33,980 nt of DNA from Thermoleophilaceae bacterium (GCA_013698335.1 JACCVG010000185.1:1-33980); one strand, 5' to 3'; counted from the stretch's first letter, positions 24,814 to 33,980 are shown. A program made the numbers and translations. The notes: a model not told the origin generated them from the sequence alone.

Positions 24814-25523
24814 GCGCGATCGCCCGTCGGCCCTTCGCGGAGATCTGGAGAACGGCGGTCGGCTTCCTGATCGAGCCGGTCGACCGGACGGCCTGTTCTC
24901 GAGTGTCGACCGACGGGCTCGTGGTTGCCGTGATCGGCCTCGCTCCCGGTTGCGGTACGACGACCGTCGCGCGGTTGCTGGCGCTCGTACTCGCGCGGGG
25001 CTCAGACAGTGACGCCGCCGTTGTAGTCAGCGACGAGCGGCCGGGCCGGCGCGGCTCACTCGGCCCCGGTGGGCGTCTCGCACGAAGGCTGGGGGTCACC
25101 TCGGCACGCGGCTGCGGCCGCCTTGCGGTCGTCCCTGCCGATGGGCTCCGGGGTGCGGTCGACCAATCGCGCGGACGAGCACCGGTCGTGGTCGACGTCG
25201 ACTACGGCGCCAACTGGGCTGTCGCCGCATCGCTCGCCCACCTCTGCGTGGTAATCGCCGGTGCCGATTCAGATAGCGCGCTGGTCGCGCTCGTCGCCGA
25301 CGAGCTGACAGCCCTTGGCGCAGCGCCGTTGGTGGCGCTCAACCGGGTCGAGTCCGGTTCCACCGCCGACGTGCTGCTCCCCGAGGCGGCTCTGGCTGCT
25401 CGGCTCGTTCGGGCGGGAATGCGGCCTACCGGTCCATTGTGGGATCGCGGCTCCGGCCTGGGTGATCTGTGCAGGCTCGGTGACGGGCGCCGGCAACGGG
25501 TGGCCCTCGATCCCGCGGGATGA
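24810..25523 (+). CDS. TadZ/CpaE-like P-loop protein with degenerate Walker A
   Basis: A 237-residue protein with a ParA/MinD-like outline. The phosphate-loop region GLAPGCGTTTVARLLA (43-58) has the shape of the deviant Walker A KGGxGKTT, but the signature lysine is Ala and the invariant lysine is Thr. VVVSDERPG and VVVDVDYGANWAV look like the A' and B strands. Alternating strands and helices continue to about 215. TadZ proteins, which place the Tad pilus machine at a cell pole, often have an atypical Walker A, and the overlap with two TadE-like genes fits this. ATP binding is doubtful. The last 98 nt overlap the opposing pspC gene. Confidence 0.68.
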   Translation: MSAIARRPFAEIWRTAVGFLIEPVDRTACSRVSTDGLVVAVIGLAPGCGTTTVARLLALVLARGSDSDAAVVVSDERPGRRGSLGPGGRLARRLGVTSARGCGRLAVVPADGLRGAVDQSRGRAPVVVDVDYGANWAVAASLAHLCVVIAGADSDSALVALVADELTALGAAPLVALNRVESGSTADVLLPEAALAARLVRAGMRPTGPLWDRGSGLGDLCRLGDGRRQRVALDPAG

Positions 25524-25689
25524 GGATCCAGAGCGCGATGTAGAGCAGCAGCTGTGGTCCCGGGAGCACGATCGAGATGACGAACGCCACTCGGACGATG
25601 GTCGCCGAGACGCCGAACCGCCGCGCGAGGGCGCCACAAACCCCGGCGACTACGCGTTCGTCAGCCCGTCGGGCGAGCCCCGTGTTCAT
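25426..25689 (-). CDS. PspC domain protein
   Basis: An 87-residue small membrane protein when started at ATG 25689. It shows the PspC pattern: LARRADERVVAGVCGALARRFGVSATIVRVAFVISIVL, then a membrane segment through PGPQLLLYIALWILIPRD. PspC domains sense or respond to envelope stress. The last 25 residues after the domain (PPVAGARHRACTDHPGRSRDPTMDR) are unstructured, and are encoded opposite the 3' end of the TadZ-like gene, a 98-nt convergent overlap. The frame upstream of 25689 (to 25827) is not PspC-like and is probably non-coding. Confidence 0.85.
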   Translation of the reverse strand: MNTGLARRADERVVAGVCGALARRFGVSATIVRVAFVISIVLPGPQLLLYIALWILIPRDRGPPVAGARHRACTDHPGRSRDPTMDR

Positions 25690-25788
25690 CGGTCGACTGT
25701 ACCCGTCGATGACTGCTGGCCGAATGCGGGTGGGGGAGGCTCCGCCACCGATCCCACGGGCTGTTGAAGGGCTTGCGATGCTTGTCGA

Positions 25789-27051
25789 ATGGATCCTCCC
25801 CAGCAGGCACTGGGCGAAGCCGACCAACTCGCGCTGCAGCGACGGGTGCTCGTCGTCCTGTCCGTGTCCCAGGTCTTCGCGGGGGTCGGTTTCTTCATCG
25901 GGTTGGCGGTGATCGCGCTGCTCAGTCGGGAGCTGTCCGGCTCGGCCGCGCTGAGCGGGATGCCCCCGGCGATCGCGGTCATCGGTTCGGCGCTCGCCGC
26001 TCCGCCGATAGCCGCGCTGATGGGACGGTTCGGCCGACGCCCAGGCTTGGTCGCCTGTTACGCGATCGCCGCGCTCGGTTCGCTTGTGATTGTCGCTGCC
26101 GCTGGGCTCGGCAGCTTCCCCGGGGTCTGTGCGGGTGCCTTTGGATTCGGCCTCGGCAGCACCGCGATCCTGCTCGCTCGCTACGCGGGCGCCGACCTCA
26201 GCCCGGCGTCCCGGCGCGGCCGTGCGGTCAGCACCGTTCTGGTGGTCACGACCGTCGGAGCATTGCTCGGGCCCAACCTTTCGCAGGGGGCTGCGACGGT
26301 CGCCGATCGGCTCGGCGGCCCCGCGCTCGCCGGACCGTTTGTCGTCTCAGCCGTCGGCTTCGTGATCGCCGCGCTGATCCTGGCGATGTTCTTGCGGCCG
26401 GATCCGCTGCTCGTCGCGCAGCGGCTCGGGAAAGAGACAAACGGAGGTCAGGATCCAGGGCTCGGCGAGGTTGCTCGCGGTTGGACTCCGCTCGCACTCG
26501 TGGCCCTCGCAACGCTCGTCGCGATCAACGCGGCGATGATCGCGATCATGACGATGACCCCGATCCACCTCGCCGACGGCGGTGGATCGCTCGGCGTGAT
26601 CGGTCTGGTGATTTCACTTCATCTCGGAGCAATGTTCCTGCCCTCTCCTCTGACCGGCTGGGCGAGCGACCGCTATGGCCGGCTGCCTGTGATCGCGGCC
26701 GGGGCGGTCGTCCTGTGCGCCGCCGGTGCGCTCGCTTCGATCGCCGCGCCGGACGCGTTCGTCCTGATCGCGTTTGCGCTGGTCCTGCTCGGGCTCGGCT
26801 GGAACCTCGGGTTAGTCAGCGCCAGCGCGCTGCTGATCGATGCCACGCCGCCGGCCGCGCGTCCCCGCGCGCAGGGCCTCTCCGATCTGGCGATGAGCTT
26901 CGGGGGTGGGGGTGCGAGCCTCGGCTCCGGACTGGCGCTCCAGCACAGCGGCTACAGCTCGCTCGGTCTCGCGGGCGTCGTGATCGGGGTGCTGCTGGTG
27001 CTCACGGCGATCGCCGCGCGCCGCCTTCCCGAGATGGCCCCCCAGACTTGA
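25789..27051 (+). CDS. MFS transporter
   Basis: A 420-residue major facilitator superfamily protein with about 12 membrane helices in two halves joined by a cytoplasmic loop near 205-230 (RLGKETNGGQDPGLGEVARG). The MFS motif A appears as GRFGRRPGLV between helices 2 and 3, and in the second half as GWASDRYGRLP. Substrate cannot be read; drug or metabolite efflux is the common role of this type. ATG 25789; divergent from pspC with a 99-nt gap. The next gene starts 4 nt after the stop. Confidence 0.93.
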   Translation: MDPPQQALGEADQLALQRRVLVVLSVSQVFAGVGFFIGLAVIALLSRELSGSAALSGMPPAIAVIGSALAAPPIAALMGRFGRRPGLVACYAIAALGSLVIVAAAGLGSFPGVCAGAFGFGLGSTAILLARYAGADLSPASRRGRAVSTVLVVTTVGALLGPNLSQGAATVADRLGGPALAGPFVVSAVGFVIAALILAMFLRPDPLLVAQRLGKETNGGQDPGLGEVARGWTPLALVALATLVAINAAMIAIMTMTPIHLADGGGSLGVIGLVISLHLGAMFLPSPLTGWASDRYGRLPVIAAGAVVLCAAGALASIAAPDAFVLIAFALVLLGLGWNLGLVSASALLIDATPPAARPRAQGLSDLAMSFGGGGASLGSGLALQHSGYSSLGLAGVVIGVLLVLTAIAARRLPEMAPQT

Positions 27052-27055
27052 CGCC

Positions 27056-27673
27056 GTGAGGTCCCGTCTGCTCAGCGAACGGTTCACCGAGGCGCTCGCC
27101 TACGCAGCGGAGCTGCACGCGGGGCACCGCCGCAAGGGCCCCGGAGACCTGCCCTACATGGGCCACTTGCTCGCCGTCGCCAGCCTGGTGCTCGAGGACG
27201 GGGGATCCGAGCAGGAGGCGATCGCCGCGCTGCTACACGACGCGATCGAGGATCAGCCGCGGGACGGTGGAACCCGGACGGAGATCGGAGATCGGTTCGG
27301 GCCCGCGGTGCTGGCGATCGTCGAGTGCTGCACCGACGCCGACAGCCACCCGAAGCCGCCGTGGGCCGAGCGCAAGAACGAGTACCTGCGTCACCTGCGC
27401 GAGGACGACCTGCCGGAGGGGGTGCTGCGCGTGGTGGCCGCCGACAAGCTCCACAACGCTCGCTCGTTGCTGAGCGATTACCGCGCCGTGGGCGATCAGC
27501 TCTGGATCCGCTTCAACGCGGGCAGCGCCGAGGGACAGCTCTGGTACTACGGGGCGGTCGCAGACGTGCTGGTCGAGCGGGGCGCCGGGCCGCTGGCGGC
27601 GGAGCTGCGCGAGACGGTGGACGAGCTGGTTCGGCTGGTGGAAGCCGAGCAGTCGGTTTCCCCGGAGGGGTGA
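27056..27673 (+). CDS. RelA/SpoT-type HD hydrolase (MESH1-like)
   Basis: A 205-residue stand-alone HD protein resembling the hydrolase half of SpoT/Rel enzymes. Metal ligands are His37 (YMGHLLAV), His61-Asp62 (LLHDAIED, with Glu65-Asp66) and Asp130 (AADKLHNARSLLSDY). The order GHRRKG...HLLAVASLVLEDGG...ALLHDAIED...FGPAVLAIVECCTD follows the Rel hydrolase domain. There is no synthetase or TGS/ACT domain. It could be a small alarmone hydrolase clearing (p)ppGpp, or, like MESH1, act on other nucleotides; both are inference. GTG start 4 nt after the MFS stop. Confidence 0.85.
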   Translation: MRSRLLSERFTEALAYAAELHAGHRRKGPGDLPYMGHLLAVASLVLEDGGSEQEAIAALLHDAIEDQPRDGGTRTEIGDRFGPAVLAIVECCTDADSHPKPPWAERKNEYLRHLREDDLPEGVLRVVAADKLHNARSLLSDYRAVGDQLWIRFNAGSAEGQLWYYGAVADVLVERGAGPLAAELRETVDELVRLVEAEQSVSPEG

Positions 27674-27785
27674 TCGTCGACCGCGGATGAGGCGATTCCG
27701 TCTGCTCTTGGATCGTCGCCGGAGGGTCCCGTAGGCGTAACGAATTGCGGGCCGGCCGTCGGCCCGGCGGGGCGATCGTCTCACG

Positions 27786-29114
27786 ATGGGCAGTCACCGC
27801 AGCGAAGCGGGTCAGGCGATCGTGCTCGTCATCGGGGCGATCGCGGTCGCGTTATGTGTCGTACTCGTCTTGGGTGCCTTCGGACAAGCGATGCTCGGCA
27901 AGGGGCGCCATCAACGGGGTGTCGACCTGGCGGCGGTCTGCGCGGGCCAGGTGATGCGTGATCTGCATCCCCGGTTGTTCGAGCCGGCTCGGCTTTCCGA
28001 CGGCCGGATCAATCCCAGCCATCTCACGCGAGCCCTCTATCTGAGTGAGGCGCGTGAGGCGGCGCTCAGATGTGGGCGGCGCAACGGTGTGGCCATCGAG
28101 CCTCGCTGGGTGAAGTTCGTCGATGCGGCCTCAATGGCGCCCGTTCGGGTGGCGGTTTCCGTTCGCGGTTCTCAGCGCATCAGAGAACCCGTCGATTCCG
28201 AAGTCCCGATCCACGCGGAGGCGCAGGCCGAGATCGTCCCGGTCGTGTCACCGCCCTCCGCACCCGCCGAGCCTTCCGGCGGCGAGTACTCGGGTCCGCT
28301 CGAGTACCGCCAAGGCAAGCCGATGCGCCCCGATGTCGCGCTCGCCTTCGACCGCATGGCGGCGGCGGCGCGCAGGGAGGCGGGTATCGCCCTGACGATC
28401 ACGAGCGCGTTCCGCACCAACGCCGAGCAGGCCGGCCTGTTCGCCGCCAACCCGAACCCGAAGTGGGTCGCTCCGCCCGGGACGAGCCTCCACCGGTTGG
28501 GCACCGAACTCGATCTCGGACCGCCGTCGGCCTACGGCTGGCTCGCGTCCAACTCCGAGCGCTTCGGGTTCCTCAAGCGGTATCCGCACGAACCCTGGCA
28601 CTTCGGTTACACCCGCAATCCGGGAACGACCTCCGTCGGCTTCGGGACTCGGTCGACTCCCGACGGCCGCCGCAGCTCAGTCCCGTCCTTCGTTCCCGCG
28701 CGCTACCAGGAGCCGATCGCGACTGCCGCCCAGCGCTGGAACGTTTCAGCGGGACTGCTCGCGGCTCAGCTCTTCGCCGAGAGCAATTTCAACCCGGCCG
28801 CGCAGTCGAGCGCCGGAGCTCAGGGCATCGCCCAGTTCATCCCGGGCACGGCGCGCGCCTACGGCCTGTCGAATCCCTTCGATGCCGAGCAGGCGATCGA
28901 CGCCCAAGCGCATCTGATGCGCGACCTGCTCCGGCAGTTCGCCTCCGTCCCGCTGGCGCTCGCGGCCTACAATGCCGGCCCCGGCGCGGTTTCGGCCTGC
29001 GGGTGTATCCCGCCCTACCCCGAGACCCGGGCCTACGTCGCGAAGGTCCTAGGCCTGCTCTCGGGTGGGGGTGAGCTCGTCGGTCAGGGCTTCGAGGTCA
29101 AGCTGGTCCGCTGA
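27786..29114 (+). CDS. TadE/G-like N-terminus fused to VanY-type peptidase and SLT transglycosylase
   Basis: A 442-residue three-part protein. Residues 1-60 have the TadE/TadG pattern: a short polar start, AGQAIVLVIGAIAVALCVVLVLGAF as membrane helix, then RGVDLAAVCAG. Residues about 60-165 form a variable extracytoplasmic part ending in a Pro/Ser linker. Residues about 170-280 are a D-Ala-D-Ala carboxypeptidase/endopeptidase of family M15B: SAFRTNAEQ, zinc ligands His236 and Asp243 in SLHRLGTELD, Glu269 and His272 in HEPWHFGY. Residues about 305-425 are an SLT lytic transglycosylase: catalytic Glu332 in FAESNFNP, GIAQFIPGTA, AYNAGPGAV. All key residues are present, so one protein should cut both glycan and peptide in the wall. 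ATG 27786; the preceding 112-nt gap holds a GGGCCG/CGGCCC hairpin. Confidence 0.88.
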   Translation: MGSHRSEAGQAIVLVIGAIAVALCVVLVLGAFGQAMLGKGRHQRGVDLAAVCAGQVMRDLHPRLFEPARLSDGRINPSHLTRALYLSEAREAALRCGRRNGVAIEPRWVKFVDAASMAPVRVAVSVRGSQRIREPVDSEVPIHAEAQAEIVPVVSPPSAPAEPSGGEYSGPLEYRQGKPMRPDVALAFDRMAAAARREAGIALTITSAFRTNAEQAGLFAANPNPKWVAPPGTSLHRLGTELDLGPPSAYGWLASNSERFGFLKRYPHEPWHFGYTRNPGTTSVGFGTRSTPDGRRSSVPSFVPARYQEPIATAAQRWNVSAGLLAAQLFAESNFNPAAQSSAGAQGIAQFIPGTARAYGLSNPFDAEQAIDAQAHLMRDLLRQFASVPLALAAYNAGPGAVSACGCIPPYPETRAYVAKVLGLLSGGGELVGQGFEVKLVR

Positions 29115-29143
29115 CCCGCAGTCACCACGGGGGTCTCGGCGTC

Positions 29144-29149
29144 TAGATT
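29144..29149 (+). promoter_or_regulatory. Candidate -10 of uvrC
   Basis: TAGATT lies 6 nt before GTG 29156. There is no Shine-Dalgarno. The same hexamer serves as the candidate -10 of bcp, also close to its start codon. Confidence 0.45.
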
Positions 29150-29155
29150 CGATGG

Positions 29156-31033
29156 GTGGCTTCCACCGCCGAGCTCAGCCCTCGCGAGCAGCGACTCGCC
29201 GAACAGCGGCGCGCGCTTCCCGATGGCCCCGGCGTCTACCTCTTCCGCGGCTCACGCCGCAAGGTCCTCTACGTCGGTAAGGCCAAGTCGATCCGCAAGC
29301 GGGTTGGCTCCCACTTTTCGAAGCCGGCGAGGCGCGGCGTCAGCGAGATGCTGTCCCAGATCGAGACGATCGATTTCGTCGCGACACAGACCGAAGCCGA
29401 GGCGCTGCTCGCCGAGCAGAACTTCATCAAGCGTCATCGGCCGCGCTTCAACGTCCGCCTGCGCGATGACAAGTCCTATCCCTACATCGCGATCTCGCTC
29501 GACGAGGACTTCCCGCGGGTCTACTTCACGCGCGAGCGACACCGTCGCGAGCGGGTCTACTTCGGCCCGTACTCGAACGCGAAGCGGGTGCGGGAGACAC
29601 TCAATCTGCTCGGCAAGGTCTTCCAGTTCCGCACCTGCGAAGGCAAAACTCCGGGACGCAAGTCGGGCAGCCCCTGTCTCGACTACTACATCAAGCGCTG
29701 CCAGGCGCCCTGTGTGGACTACATCTCCAAGGAGGAGTACCGCACGAGCATCGACATCATCGTCCGTTTCCTCTCGGGCCGCTACCGCCAGATCGAGCGC
29801 GATCTCGAAGACCGGATGCAGGCCCACTCCGACGCCGAGGAGTACGAGCAGGCGGCGCTGTTCCGCAACCGCCTGCAGGCCGTCCGCTCGCTGCTCGAAC
29901 GCCAGCGGATCGCCAACGAATCGGTCGGTACGCTCGACGCGATCGCGGTCGCCGTCGACGGCACCGATGCCAACGCCCAGGTCTTCCAGGTCCGCGACGG
30001 TGTGCTCGCCGATCGGCATAGCTTCTATCTCGAGAACGCCGCGGCGCGCGAGGAGGCCGAGGTGGCCGAGGAGTTCATCCTCCAGTACTACGCGACTTCA
30101 CCCGCGATCCCGCCCCAGCTGATCGTCCCCGCGGGGCTCGAGGACAGCGAGCTGCTCGCCGAGCTGCTCGCCGAGCGCCGCGGCGCTCCAGTCGAGGTCC
30201 GTCACGCCGAGCGTGGCGACAAGCGCCGGATCCACGAGCTCGCCACCCGCAACGCCCAGCTCGCGCTCGACCAGGACCGGCTGCGCACCGAGCACCGCCG
30301 CAGCCAGCGGATCGACGCGCTCGAGGGGCTGCGCACGGAGCTCGGCATGGAGGCGATCCCGATGCGGATCGAGTGCTTCGACATCTCGAACCTCGGCGAG
30401 ACCCACACCGTCGCGTCGATGGTCGTCTTCGAGGGTGGCGCGCCGAAGAAGTCCGACTACCGCCGCTTCGGGATCCGCGATGCCGCCCAGGACGACTTCG
30501 CCGCGATCGGCGAGGTGCTCGCGCGTCGAATGGCGCAGTACGAAGCTCAACGCGAGCGATCGCCGCACGAGCGCGGCTACGACGAGAGCTTCGCGTCGAT
30601 CCCCTCGCTGATCGTGATCGACGGCGGGAAGGGCCAGCTCGCGGCCGGAGTCCGAGAGCTTGGAGCGTTCCGGGAGCGGGGGGTGACGGTCGTCAGCCTG
30701 GCCAAGCGGATCGAGGAGGTCTTCCTGCCGAACGCTCGCGAGCCGCTTCGGCTGCCACACGATTCCGCGCCGCTGCAACTGCTCCAGCGGGTCCGCGACG
30801 AGGCCCACCGGTTTGCGATCGAGTTCCACCGGGGCCGCCGCGACGCCGCGATGACCCGCTCGGTGCTCGATGACCTGCCCGGTGTCGGTCCTTCGCGCAA
30901 GCGGCTGATCCTCGAGCACTTCGGCTCTCCCGAGCGGTTCCTGCAGGCCAGCCGCGATGACCTCGAGGCGGTCCCCGGCTTGCCCGGCAAGGTCGCGCGC
31001 GATGTGCACGCCCACGTGCACAAGGCCGGCTAG
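29156..31033 (+). CDS. uvrC: Excinuclease ABC subunit C
   Basis: UvrC makes the two incisions around bulky DNA lesions in nucleotide excision repair. The 625 residues show the complete architecture. The GIY-YIG nuclease is at about 21-100 (GVYLF, VLYVGKAKSIRKRV). The Cys-rich linker is FRTCEGKTPGRKSGSPCLDYYIKRCQAPC. The UVR/UvrB-binding helix pair lies near 215-245 (EEYEQAALFRNRL). The RNase H-like second nuclease contains ECFDISNLGETHTVASMVVF and IVIDGGKGQL. Tandem helix-hairpin-helix motifs end the protein (LPGVGPSRKRLI, VPGLPGKVA). GTG start, predicted leaderless. rapZ follows directly. Confidence 0.98.
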   Translation: MASTAELSPREQRLAEQRRALPDGPGVYLFRGSRRKVLYVGKAKSIRKRVGSHFSKPARRGVSEMLSQIETIDFVATQTEAEALLAEQNFIKRHRPRFNVRLRDDKSYPYIAISLDEDFPRVYFTRERHRRERVYFGPYSNAKRVRETLNLLGKVFQFRTCEGKTPGRKSGSPCLDYYIKRCQAPCVDYISKEEYRTSIDIIVRFLSGRYRQIERDLEDRMQAHSDAEEYEQAALFRNRLQAVRSLLERQRIANESVGTLDAIAVAVDGTDANAQVFQVRDGVLADRHSFYLENAAAREEAEVAEEFILQYYATSPAIPPQLIVPAGLEDSELLAELLAERRGAPVEVRHAERGDKRRIHELATRNAQLALDQDRLRTEHRRSQRIDALEGLRTELGMEAIPMRIECFDISNLGETHTVASMVVFEGGAPKKSDYRRFGIRDAAQDDFAAIGEVLARRMAQYEAQRERSPHERGYDESFASIPSLIVIDGGKGQLAAGVRELGAFRERGVTVVSLAKRIEEVFLPNAREPLRLPHDSAPLQLLQRVRDEAHRFAIEFHRGRRDAAMTRSVLDDLPGVGPSRKRLILEHFGSPERFLQASRDDLEAVPGLPGKVARDVHAHVHKAG

Positions 31034-31058
31034 CAACGAACCGCTCCGCGGGACGCGA

Positions 31059-31064
31059 TAGAAC
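31059..31064 (+). promoter_or_regulatory. Candidate -10 of rapZ
   Basis: TAGAAC lies 6 nt before ATC 31071, in the 37-nt gap after uvrC. Its first three bases also form the in-frame stop that limits the rapZ reading frame. If used, the mRNA would start at or very near the ATC. Confidence 0.4.
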
Positions 31065-31070
31065 CCAACC

Positions 31071-32995
<1,925 letters not shown>

Positions 32996-33014
32996 TCATC
33001 TGGCGGGTGCCGGT

Positions 33015-33980
33015 ATGCGCGCGTCGATGACGGGGTTCGAAAAGCGGACGCTCGAGGATCTCGCTGTCGAGCGCGGCGCACGAATCCTCGTTCGAGCCGA
33101 CTTCAACGTTCCGCTCGAGGGCGGGCGGATAACCGACGACACCCGTATCCGGGCCGCGCTGCCGGCGATCGTCCGGCTGCGCGAGCGCGGCGCCGCCGTG
33201 ATTCTGGCCTCCCACCTCGGTCGTCCTGACGGACCTGATCCCGAGACCTCGTTGGCGCCCGTCGCAAAGCGGCTCTCGGAGCTGTTGGGCACGGATGTCG
33301 TGCTGGCACGCGGTGTGGTCGGCGCGGAGGTCAGCGCCGCTGCCGAGGCGCTCGCGCCCGGCGAGGTCCTGCTGCTCGAGAACACCCGCTGGGAGCCCGG
33401 CGAGGTCGCCAACGACCCCCGGCTCTCCGAGCAACTGGCCGGTCTGGCGGAGGCGTTCGTCAACGACGCCTTCGGCGCAGCGCATCGCGCCCACGCCTCG
33501 ACGGCGGGCGTCGCCGACTATCTCCCGGCTGTCGCCGGCCCGCTGCTCGAGCACGAGGTCCGCACGCTGAGCGCGATCGCCGAGGCCCCGGACCGACCGC
33601 TCGTCGTCGTGCTCGGTGGCGCGAAGGTCTCGGACAAGGTCGGCCTGATCGAGCGTTTCCTCGACACGGCGGAGGCAATCGTGATCGGCGGGGCGATGTG
33701 CTTCGCCTTCTTCCGCGCACAGGGGATCGCGACCGGTGACTCGCTCGTCGAGGAGGAGGGGATCGCGCTCGCCGAGCGAGCGCTCGAGCGAGCTGCGAAC
33801 GGATTGCCGTCTGCTGCTGCCCGTCGATCTCGTGCTCGGCCGCGAGTTCTCGGCCGCCACCGAACTGCGTGCGCTCGACGGAGTCGAGGTCCCCGAGGGC
33901 TGGATGGGTCTCGACGTCGGCCGGCGCACGACCGAGGCCTACGCGAGCGAGATCGCGGGCGCGGGGACAGTGCTATGGAA
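33015..33980 (+). CDS. pgk: Phosphoglycerate kinase, 3' end outside window, apparent frameshift
   Basis: Enzyme that transfers phosphate from 1,3-bisphosphoglycerate to ADP. The N-terminal domain is normal: RVLVRADFNVP-type ILVRADFNVPLEGG, SHLGRP, LLENTRWEPGE, NDAFGAAHRAHAST, then GGAKVSDKVGLIERFL and GGAMCFAFFRAQG. At 33798-33802 the frame breaks: AACGGATTGCCG reads on as Arg-rich nonsense. Removing one G (33801 or 33802) restores LLLPVDLVLGREFSAATELRALDG and GWMGLDVGRRTTEAY to the window end. This is a 1-nt insertion, by sequencing error or true mutation. Start ATG 33015, or 33027 in the same frame. Up to about 320 residues are visible; roughly 70-80 lie beyond the edge. Confidence 0.93.
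   Translation, partial: MRASMTGFEKRTLEDLAVERGARILVRADFNVPLEGGRITDDTRIRAALPAIVRLRERGAAVILASHLGRPDGPDPETSLAPVAKRLSELLGTDVVLARGVVGAEVSAAAEALAPGEVLLLENTRWEPGEVANDPRLSEQLAGLAEAFVNDAFGAAHRAHASTAGVADYLPAVAGPLLEHEVRTLSAIAEAPDRPLVVVLGGAKVSDKVGLIERFLDTAEAIVIGGAMCFAFFRAQGIATGDSLVEEEGIALAERALERAANGLPSAAARRSRARPRVLGRHRTACARRSRGPRGLDGSRRRPAHDRGLRERDRGRGDSAME

Noticed and set aside
25690-25827. Longer pspC start at 25827
   Set aside because: The added 46 residues do not resemble PspC proteins and would run into the MFS start region; ATG 25689 gives the normal N-terminus.
33801-33980. Reading the open frame after 33800 as the true pgk C-terminus
   Set aside because: It is Arg-rich nonsense, whereas the other frame gives recognisable phosphoglycerate kinase sequence.

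Overview
The window is a gene-dense, high-GC bacterial chromosome segment. Codon use is strongly G/C at third positions, GTG and TTG starts are frequent, and many genes overlap by 4 nt at ATGA or GTGA. The ftsE-ftsX-smpB and uvrC-rapZ-gap-pgk orders, the SAHH sequence, and a tmRNA tag related to the mycobacterial one point to a deep-branching Actinomycetota, most likely Thermoleophilia/Solirubrobacterales. That placement is inference; no rRNA is present.

Layout. (1) 1-1682: end of nadA, then a stand-alone RibD-C reductase. (2) 1861-7012: ftsE, ftsX, an S41 (CtpA-like) protease, an RNase R-type exonuclease and smpB, closely packed. The convergent M50 protease, two unknown membrane proteins and the tmRNA gene ssrA (9520-9883) follow, so smpB, ssrA and an RNase R-type gene lie within about 5 kb. 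(3) 9978-11923: a small unknown protein and S-adenosylhomocysteinase, with a hairpin next to the latter's ribosome-binding site. (4) 11920-13456 (minus): tetR-mpaB, with a palindromic candidate operator over the tetR promoter. (5) 13973-17464: a pseudo-hydrolase/nucleotide cyclase fusion, a MAO-type flavin oxidase and an SDR dehydrogenase. (6) 17457-23743: housekeeping and membrane genes: Bcp peroxiredoxin, YgjP-like metalloprotease, MscS channel, HD phosphohydrolase, enoyl-CoA hydratase, pyrophosphatase, UppP and a GNAT. (7) 23823-29114: an accessory region with Tad/Flp-pilus character: a secreted six-cysteine protein, two TadE-like pseudopilins and a TadZ-like protein lacking Walker A lysines form one overlapping operon. 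PspC, MFS and RelA/SpoT-type HD genes follow, then a three-part fusion of a TadE/G-like N-terminus, a VanY-type peptidase and an SLT lytic transglycosylase. (8) 29156-33980: uvrC, rapZ, gap and a 3'-truncated pgk carrying an apparent 1-nt frameshift.

Three themes stand out. Many genes have a TAnnnT hexamer only 6-8 nt before the start codon, as expected for leaderless transcripts. Two genes (rapZ and an HD protein) lack any ATG/GTG/TTG at the expected start and appear to begin at ATC. The pilus-like proteins and the wall-hydrolase fusion look like parts of one envelope system whose core motor genes are not in this window.
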